From: Undaria pinnatifida
Lineage: Eukaryota; Sar; Phaeophyceae; Laminariales; Alariaceae
Direction of reading: 5' to 3'
Length of the DNA stretch: 64,000 nucleotides
Assembly: GCA_012845835.1 (NCBI GenBank)
Contig: JABAKD010000016.1
Span: 20,069,196 to 20,133,195 of the forward strand
A model generated the notes under the pieces. The model was not told the DNA's origin and did not search any database. It saw only the letters and a list, made by a program, of their open reading frames with translations. The position numbers and the translations under genes were made by a program. Positions 57,486 to 64,000 of the stretch are shown piece by piece (the first letter of the stretch is position 1; the number at the start of each line of letters is the position of its first letter).

Positions 57486-57833
57486 TCAATGCTGCCGCTT
57501 TGGCCTGTGCCTCATGTTCGCACGTACGCGGGGGCAGGAAAACTGACCCCTGCCTCTCGCCAATCTTCTGTACCAATCATCGGTAAAGAAGGCTATGGTG
57601 GCGGTGGCAAGCGATTCGAAGAACCACCCCTGGTGGGCGACACGCGGCATGTAGCAGAAGAGTCCCCACCCCTGATAGCTTCTCATAATGTGGTAGGAGC
57701 TGCCACCGCCGACACCGCCGCCGCCGCTGCCACCGTCGGTTCTGCAAAAGTTCGCTGCATGTGCGGAGAGGCGATACTTGGCGTTAGCCCCTTGGTTGAC
57801 GGCTCTTCCCAGGGCAGGAGCCGCCGCCGCCAC
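57486..57833 (-). pseudogene. Gly-rich coding-like fragment, second copy
   Basis: The minus strand is open for 115 codons and contains a glycine run and GGGSSYHIMRSYQGWG, similar to 28695-28960. No start or splice context links it to other exons and the rest of the frame resembles no family I know. It may be a relic of a mobile element or of a Gly-rich host gene. Confidence 0.4.
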
Positions 57834-58409
57834 CTCCGCTGTATGCTCCGCGGCAGGTTGCAGCTGCGCTGACAGGCGAGCCTAAGAATACCACGGCAAT
57901 TAGTCGAGGTGAAGCAAGTGAAATGCTAGCGTACCGGGTACAACAACACGACAATACAAGCCAGGCGATAAACATAAGAAATTAAAGAACTAAAAAAATG
58001 TTTGGTAATAACGACAGGGGTGAAGAATGTGGTGCAACAAGATCATAAGAGGCTGCAAGAAGAACAGCATACGTGCTGAAGAGGAAAAGATAACTGTTGC
58101 GCGGACGAAACAGCACGAAGAAGAAGAGGAAGAAGACACCGGCGTAAGGCCGGCGCGCAGAGAAAGCAAGGGGAGAAAGAGAGAAACAAGGGCAACAAAG
58201 AAAGAGAACGAAACCAGAAAGGCAAAAGGTGTCATTGCTGCCGCTTTTACGCTCCCTCCATTGAACCCAACGAAAACACAATGGGTGAAAACTACCCCTC
58301 ACTGCTGTCGGGTTCACGGCTATGCTATTAATAGTATTAATAGTATCAATAGTAGCACACGTCACACTTATTAGTCGAACCGGCACCTTGCCACACGATA
58401 TACCATTCG

Positions 58410-58930
58410 TTTCTACATTCATCGACAGCTGTATCAGTACTCCCCACCTCCCCGGTTTCCCATTGTCGCTGCTATTTATTGGCGTCCACTGCTGCGTGGC
58501 ATAGCCAGCTCTTCTCCGCCTCACCCCTGTGCCATCTCGTCATGAAGTGGTCCGCCGCGTCGACGACCACAGGCACCACTTACCATTCCTCTAGTAGTCC
58601 GTCCTCGGTCATAGCACCATCTCTACTCCGAACGGCAAAGGGGAGCTTTCCGTGGATCGCTCGGTGGCTTGGAATACCTTGATGTCGTCTGATAGACATT
58701 GAGCCCAGTTTTTTCTGGTCGGCCTAGCCCCGGATTCTCCCCGCCAGCCATCGTCCCGAACATCACTCGATGGGTCAGCCGCTCATCGGTCATTCGTTGC
58801 ACGGCTCCCGCAAGGAGGAGGCGGTCACAATGGCGGTCATCATTTTCACAAGGCCTTGCGCCGACGTCTGGCCACAATACCTGCATCTTCGGCGTACAAC
58901 ATAATTCACCGGACTGACCTTCGTACACAT
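58410..58930 (-). pseudogene. LINE (non-LTR retrotransposon) 3' relic
   Basis: The minus strand encodes fragments in order: DRLLLAGAVQRMTDERLTHR, VMFGTMAGGENPGLGRPEKT, then in another frame DIKVFQATERSTESSPLPFG, and AADHFMTRWHRGEAEKSWL. The (W)xGHVxRMxxxRLxxRVxxG...GRPxKxW arrangement is the well-known C-terminal segment of non-LTR retrotransposon ORF2 proteins, just after the reverse transcriptase. Frameshifts and stops make it non-functional. The reverse-transcriptase core is not visible, as expected from a 5'-truncated insertion. Confidence 0.75.
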
Positions 58931-60732
58931 ACATGCAACAAATCGGCACCCCCCCCCCTTGATTCCCTAAGTAGTGTACGATGTGTTTAGTGTACAATGT
59001 GCTCCGGGTCGGGATAATATTTACCAAACATTAACCTGATCAAATAGCGCCGTTTATTGGATGCTCAACTGTCAACTTTGCCAGCATGATAGCCTGATCC
59101 CATACCTGCAGTAGGCAGGCTGTAGCTTGGTAAAGTTCGTAACACTACCACGAATGAAGTCGGTGTTGCGAGCTTGAGCTCCTGAAGGGTTTTATCCTAT
59201 ATAGATTGTCGTGCAGTAACGCCTACTATTATCAAGCTTGTGTATTCACAATTCGACGAGAGAGTCAACGGGGGAAGGAAATGCTGAACGCTTCTCGCGA
59301 TAAAAATGAAGGCATGCACCATACATACGTAGCTGGCTGCCTCCTCCTGTCTGACCCCGGATCTGAGTTATTATTATGTTATTATGTTATTATGAGATGA
59401 GAGAGAATTGGACAAAAAGTGCAAAGAAAGACTGCTCCATTAGTCTAGAGGGATGGGAAAAAGGGGAAAAGCTATGAATCTAAAAATATACCAGCATATT
59501 CTAGCTTAGTTTCCACATGTCGCCGGAACAGCGAAAGCGCGAGTTGGCAAGCATCGACGACAATTGACCAACAGGGGGGGGTGCTGAACCTGTGCGCGGT
59601 AACAGCCAAACCATGTGTGTATGTGCCGTTCAGCGAGAATAGAAGACGCCTAGGGTACGATGTCTTGTCCGCAATGCCGTTGAGTGTACATGTTCCTATG
59701 AATTGAGCTGGACAAAAGCAAAAAGAAAGTAGAAATGACGAAAACAATGAGGAAAAAATGACAAAAAATGGATGTATGCCATGCACTTTCAGCACCGTCT
59801 AAAATTTTAGTAGGATCTTTGGATCTTTCCGTTGCTGTTTTTTCGACCAAACGGGTAAGAAAGGGGTAACTTTCGGGCTGCTTCGTTTTACCTTTCACTT
59901 CTGCCACTGCACGCGGGATCAAAAAATGATACCAGATACAGTACACCATCGACTACAGCCCGCAACAGAACGTCGCAACCAATCACAACACAGCTGTCCG
60001 GTGGGCACTGCCGTCGTCTCACCCACCCCTACCCACAGTAGTAGGAGATTGCTGCCGTTGCTATTCTTCACACCGGCCTAGCTAGCTAGGTGGCTGCTAT
60101 CCGCCATCTCAACCTAGGCGGCTGGTAGCCGTCGGCGTCTCAACCTGGGGGGTGCCGGAAGCGAGGCTGCTGCTGTTAGGTATGCATACCAGTTCTCGTC
60201 TGCACACCAAGATGACACGATGGAGCGTCGGCGCGTCGAACCACGAATGAAGAACATACTGGGGTCGCGAAGCCAACAACGCAGATAGATCCCGAAGATA
60301 GACTAGCTACGAAACATCCTGCTCCAAGGCCCCCTTGCCCTTGGCGCAGAGCGGCTTCGTAGATTGCATTGCCTCTCGCACTCCCCTCGCCTCGCGTTGC
60401 CTCTCAGCCTTATGGTGGCGGTTGAGATTCTTGGATTTGGTCAAATATTCTCTCAGCCTGGCGATATGATACCTGGTATGTTATGCCATGCAATACACGC
60501 GTAAACACGTGTGTGCAGGTAGGTGCAGCTGCAGGCAGAGCCCATGGATTCTTATTTTTTTTCCGAGAGCACTCAACAGTCAAAATGCAATCACCACTAC
60601 ATCAAGGGATGAGCGATCTGCCACCGACATGGTGCTCGTTTGGTCTTGTTCACACTCTGCATCGGGTCCTACCTGTTCTGTTTATCGCCTCCTCTGTTTG
60701 TTGTGCCAGGATCCATCACTCACCGAGGAAGC
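58931..60732. other. No gene recognised; decayed repeats
   Basis: 59512-59640 carries a decayed body of the SINE-like family (GCGAAAGCGCGAGTTGGCAA, GTGCTGAACCTGTGCGCGGT). One TACCTGGTA lies at 60471. The sequence just upstream of gene C (60480-60730) should hold its 5' UTR and promoter; I see no clear TATA element. Confidence 0.5.
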
Positions 60733-60900
60733 ATGAGATCTTCTCTGGCGATGAAGCCAATCTTCTTTGTGCCATGCTTGTCGATGCTCCACTATACGCC
60801 CACCGCGTCTGCAATCAGACTTGCGGGTTTGACCTCGGGCATCAGCGCCCGCTTTCGTACGGGCCCCTCGCCGACGCCTACCTCGGAGGATCCGGCTGAG
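60733..60900 (+). CDS. Gene C exon 1
   Basis: ATG at 60733 gives 56 codons ending TPTSEDPAE before GTAAGA. Another frame of the same exon is also open and looks coding (VDAPLYAHRVCNQTCGFDLG), but it reaches a stop one base before the donor and does not join exon 2. I chose the frame that does. Confidence 0.5.
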
Positions 60901-63894
60901 GTAAGAAGCTTGCTTTGGCTGTTCAATCAAAGTCCCATAAGTATCGTAAACAGCAACGTGCGTTTACTGGGCTGTGGTACGAGTACATAATCCGACTTTG
61001 AAAAAAGTCGTCGGCAGTGGCGAGTACCGTGCTAGATATAATTATAGGAACCGTTTGAACATAATTATGAAATTAAAACGTTCCTTATATTTAATCCCGG
61101 AGTGCCACACAGACGCGATATCATAGCGAGGTACTGCACCATGGGTGAAATTTGTTGTCGTATTGTGTAAGAATACCGCTGGCCCCTATCTGCATGACAA
61201 TGCTTACTGCACAGCAAAACGGCAGACAACTCATCCTACAATATAGACTATGTCTGTGTTCGGTCGGATAGCACTTGCATGGTGGGGTGCCCTGTGTTTC
61301 GAGTTCTGAACGAGATCTACCGCTGTAATAAGACCTAAGTTGCAGAAATCAGCCCTATGTACTGTTGTTAGTGTGCGGTACTGTGTAATCCACACAAACG
61401 CGCCGCGCTAAATAACAGGTGCAATTTTTTGTGACATTTTTCCTCTTGGTTGGTTCTCTTTTTCAATATTTTTGTTCGCGGGTTGCAACAAAACCTACAG
61501 GTCCCCACCAAAAAATGTCTTTTCAGAAAAAAAATGCCATGTATGTGCCTCTTTCAGGAGATGCTTACCCATGCTTCCGATCCTAAATAATCTACAGCTC
61601 TAGACTAGAGGAGTGAGCCCCGTTCCCAAACCTCGAGCACAGCTCGAAGGAGCAGATCACAGAATGTGAGATGGAGGCAGGACGAGGATTCAGTGCTAGT
61701 GCATACTGCTGTGCTTGATGTTTCATGGTTGACAGCCGAGTCGGCTTTGCGTCTGCTAGTTGCTTTATTCGTCCACATCAGTACTTCGTGTTAACACCAA
61801 CAGATGATGCTGGTTTTAACGTTGGCCTGATGGACAAACACATTTGTACAGCTGCCGTCCTCGTACTGTAGCTATATCTCTAGACTGCTGCGGCATTATA
61901 CCCGAGAACACTACGGTAGATAAAATCAAGTAGGAGTCGATGATGTGGGGCGACGTTCGCAGCGTTTGTACATTGTTCCATTGAACGCAATATCTATGTC
62001 TCATCGTTACTTGTGACCACAGAGCACAGAGCTTTGATCTCTACATGTAGACTAGAGTGATGAACACTACTACTAATAGTAACACCGACTGCCTGTGCTG
62101 GGTGTCGGTGTGTGAAACACAACGGTGAACTGTCAAGAAACGCGCCATCATAGGAACGCGCCAACATCGAAGCAGGCGGCACGCGTTGCGGCAATGCTCC
62201 TGGTTCAATTCCTTAGCTGCGCGCGCGACGGCAGGGTAGCCCGTTCGGGCCAAAACGTTGGCTGAAGAGCTCCTGCAACAAATAACCGCTTAAAATCGTT
62301 GGAACAAACATTATTTCTTTCCGTGTGATGCGCTGCATACCTAGGCCATAGGATTATTGACCAGGTTACGCTTTCATGATCTTTCAGAGTACGGTTTGGG
62401 TTAGGTATTGCAGCAGAGACACCTCAAGCAAGTAACACAAGAAAAAATGAGGTGCGCCCTTATCGAAACACGCATATAGTAGAGACCGAACCCTACACGC
62501 CGTATGCTACTTATCTACCCTGGGCGTGTGATATTGCTGTCGTTGCGATATTTCTTTGGAGAGAGAGTGATATCCCTAAACTTCTTCATGATTCATATAA
62601 ATCCTCATCACTGAATCGATGCAACATGTCAACCTTCTGTTATTGACGACGGTACATGCTTGCCCTATCGGTCTATCGACGTCCCAGAGAGCACGCTTGG
62701 CCGAGCAAGAAAGGGTGAGGGCCGTCAGCGCCCAGTGTTGCGCGGCGTTACACGAATCCGACGGAGTGGGGGAGTGGACGGACGGCGTAATTAAACAGAA
62801 GTGGCCAAAGATCTGGTGAGATGCTCCCTCCCCCAACTAACTGTTCTTCGTACTGCAGTACTGCACCCCTCTCGTTCTTTGTACTTCGATATTTCTGGTG
62901 AATTGTTTAACTAAATAGTAATGTGAAAAAGGGAGATCATACATCCAGGACGTCTCGTCCTTCCCACTCGGAGTTGCCAGTGTTGCATTATACGGCACTT
63001 GCTCTGATTATGGGCGCAGGCCGATGGTTTATCCGACGCAAAGCATGCTTCTCCGCGAACACGCAGGACGATCGCCCTACATGATGCGCCTACACGGTTC
63101 ATGCTAGTCAATACACAGTATAGTAGGTTATGGTCCTATTTTTTGTGCAAGTCGTAAACGTTTGGCGATGGTCCTATTTAATATAAAGCCGGAGTGCTCA
63201 TGAGTACTCAACACTATGCAAGCAAGCTGTGGCCGATGGCCGACAGTAACACGCTGCACCCTACCCTCCTTCGCCGCTCCGTCTTGCACCTCTCTCCCTG
63301 TTCAACGTGCAGCCTGATTGATGGCGCCACGTGCCCAATGTATGACTTCCACGGCTTGGAGCCAGAGCCTAAGGTCCCGGTACGTAACACGGCTTACCGC
63401 ACTTACTTGTGCTTGATGGGACTGATTTTGATTTCAACTTGTGGAACATGCTGCCATTCATTCGTTGTGCTCTTGCAAACTCCGAAACAAACTTCTACTA
63501 ATAGCTCTATAATAGTTGGATCTGAACTTAACTCGAGTTTGCTCCCTGTGCGTCACGCCCGTTCCTGTCATGTCAGGCTGGAACGATGATGTGCATCGAC
63601 AGCAACGGCAACACCGCGACGAGAAGCATCACCGCTCACACAGCCAACCACGGCCAGACCACTACCACAGACAACTCTGGGGCTCCTGTTCCCCCGTGCG
63701 AGGTCAGCCCGATCGATCAGCTGCGATACGAGTGGCTCATATTCATTAGCGCGCTTGGCGTGGCTGCCGTCATGCAAACGTTCGGCACTCTCTACGCAGC
63801 TATGCTTCCCCTACAACATGGAGACGAAGGTCCTATCGATCTCGAGACCCTGACGTACGAGGAACGCGTCATGGTGGTGGCAACCTTGTGGCTG
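60733..63894 (+). CDS. Gene C: unknown protein with membrane segment (3' partial)
   Basis: A four-exon model: 60733-60900, 62688-62815, 63223-63379 and 63577-63894. Junction phases (0/0, 2/1, 0/0) all agree and the joined frame has no stop over 257 codons. Each exon is flanked by GT and AG. The N-terminus MRSSLAMKPIFFVPCLSML looks like a signal peptide or anchor. Exon 2 encodes RARLAEQERVRAVSAQCCAA, probably helical. Exon 3 is Cys-rich (LSPCSTCSLIDGATCPMYD). Exon 4 holds a Thr-rich stretch, then a hydrophobic segment of about 26 residues (near 204-229, WLIFISALGVAAVMQTFGTL), then acidic EDLETLTYEE-type sequence. The last donor GTGAGT shows the gene goes on past the window. I do not recognise the family. 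The start could also be in an exon further upstream. Confidence 0.6.
62688..62815 (+). CDS. Gene C exon 2
   Basis: After CGACGTCCCAG it opens RARLAEQERVRAVSAQ and ends VIKQKWPKI plus two bases before GTGAGA. The in-frame TGA just past the donor supports splicing here. Confidence 0.65.
63223..63379 (+). CDS. Gene C exon 3
   Basis: After CACTATGCAAG it completes the split Cys codon, then reads KLWPMADSNTLHPTLLRRSV and ends LEPEPKVP before GTACGT. Confidence 0.65.
63577..63894 (+). CDS. Gene C exon 4
   Basis: After CATGTCAG the phase-0 exon of 106 codons runs to ERVMVVATLWL before GTGAGT. It contains the predicted membrane segment and is the best-supported exon of this gene. Confidence 0.75.
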
Positions 63895-64000
63895 GTGAGT
63901 GTCCAACCATTTTCAAAATGCCTCGCGATGCTGTGCGAAGCATACTCGCATGGCTGCATCATCCGTAGGGCTCCAGCCACTACTTGAGTCCTCGTGCGAC

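Overview
This window looks like nuclear DNA from an intron-rich, repeat-rich eukaryote. Long introns with GT-AG borders (mostly GTGAG/GTAAG donors and pyrimidine-rich acceptor tracts), exons of 70-170 bases separated by 0.5-4 kb, many microsatellites and long poly-C runs, tRNA-like repeat heads and a decayed LINE relic all support this. A brown alga such as Ectocarpus, or another multicellular stramenopile, is my best guess, but it is an inference. I see no rRNA, CRISPR, operon or bacterial-type signals.

The main content is a pair of paralogous protein-kinase genes in the same orientation, about 38-39 kb apart. Gene A enters from the left edge already past its ATP-binding exon and runs 671-11034. 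Gene B can be followed from a proposed start at 33474 to its stop at 49761. Exons were assembled by matching the two copies. Every junction joins in phase, and five internal exons have identical lengths in both genes (147, 149, 170, 69 and 99 bases). Together they give a complete kinase fold: glycine loop, AMK lysine, helix-C Glu, HND-x-K-x4-N catalytic loop, DLG, PPE, DVxAF and a subdomain-XI Arg. A long, low-complexity, glycine-rich tail is encoded in one large last exon. Homology continues beyond the stop codons (11.0-14.9 kb versus 49.8-54.3 kb), so this is a segmental duplication of about 15 kb or more.

The introns are unusually informative. Both genes carry extra copies of their own exons inside introns, each time as a direct copy plus an inverted copy: the catalytic-loop exon in gene A (3.9-4.8 kb) and the helix-C exon in gene B (38.1-39.4 kb). 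Gene A also has a triplicated 5' splice-site region after its hinge exon. Two intronic simple arrays (TAGGG and TTGACC) are short in A and hundreds of bases long in B.

From about 15 to 33 kb, and from 54 to 60 kb, I recognise no host gene. These stretches hold interspersed repeat families (several with RNA polymerase III B-box-like heads), a GGCCCGGCC minisatellite, a 64-bp tandem array, duplicated poly-C segments and a LINE 3' relic on the minus strand. A short near-palindrome, TACC(A/T)GGTA, recurs across the window and in one place appears as a clean 7-bp insertion between two repeat copies.

At the right edge, gene C (60733 to beyond 63894) is a new four-exon model with all junctions in phase. 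It encodes an unrecognised protein with a probable N-terminal signal or anchor and one internal membrane segment, and it continues off the window.
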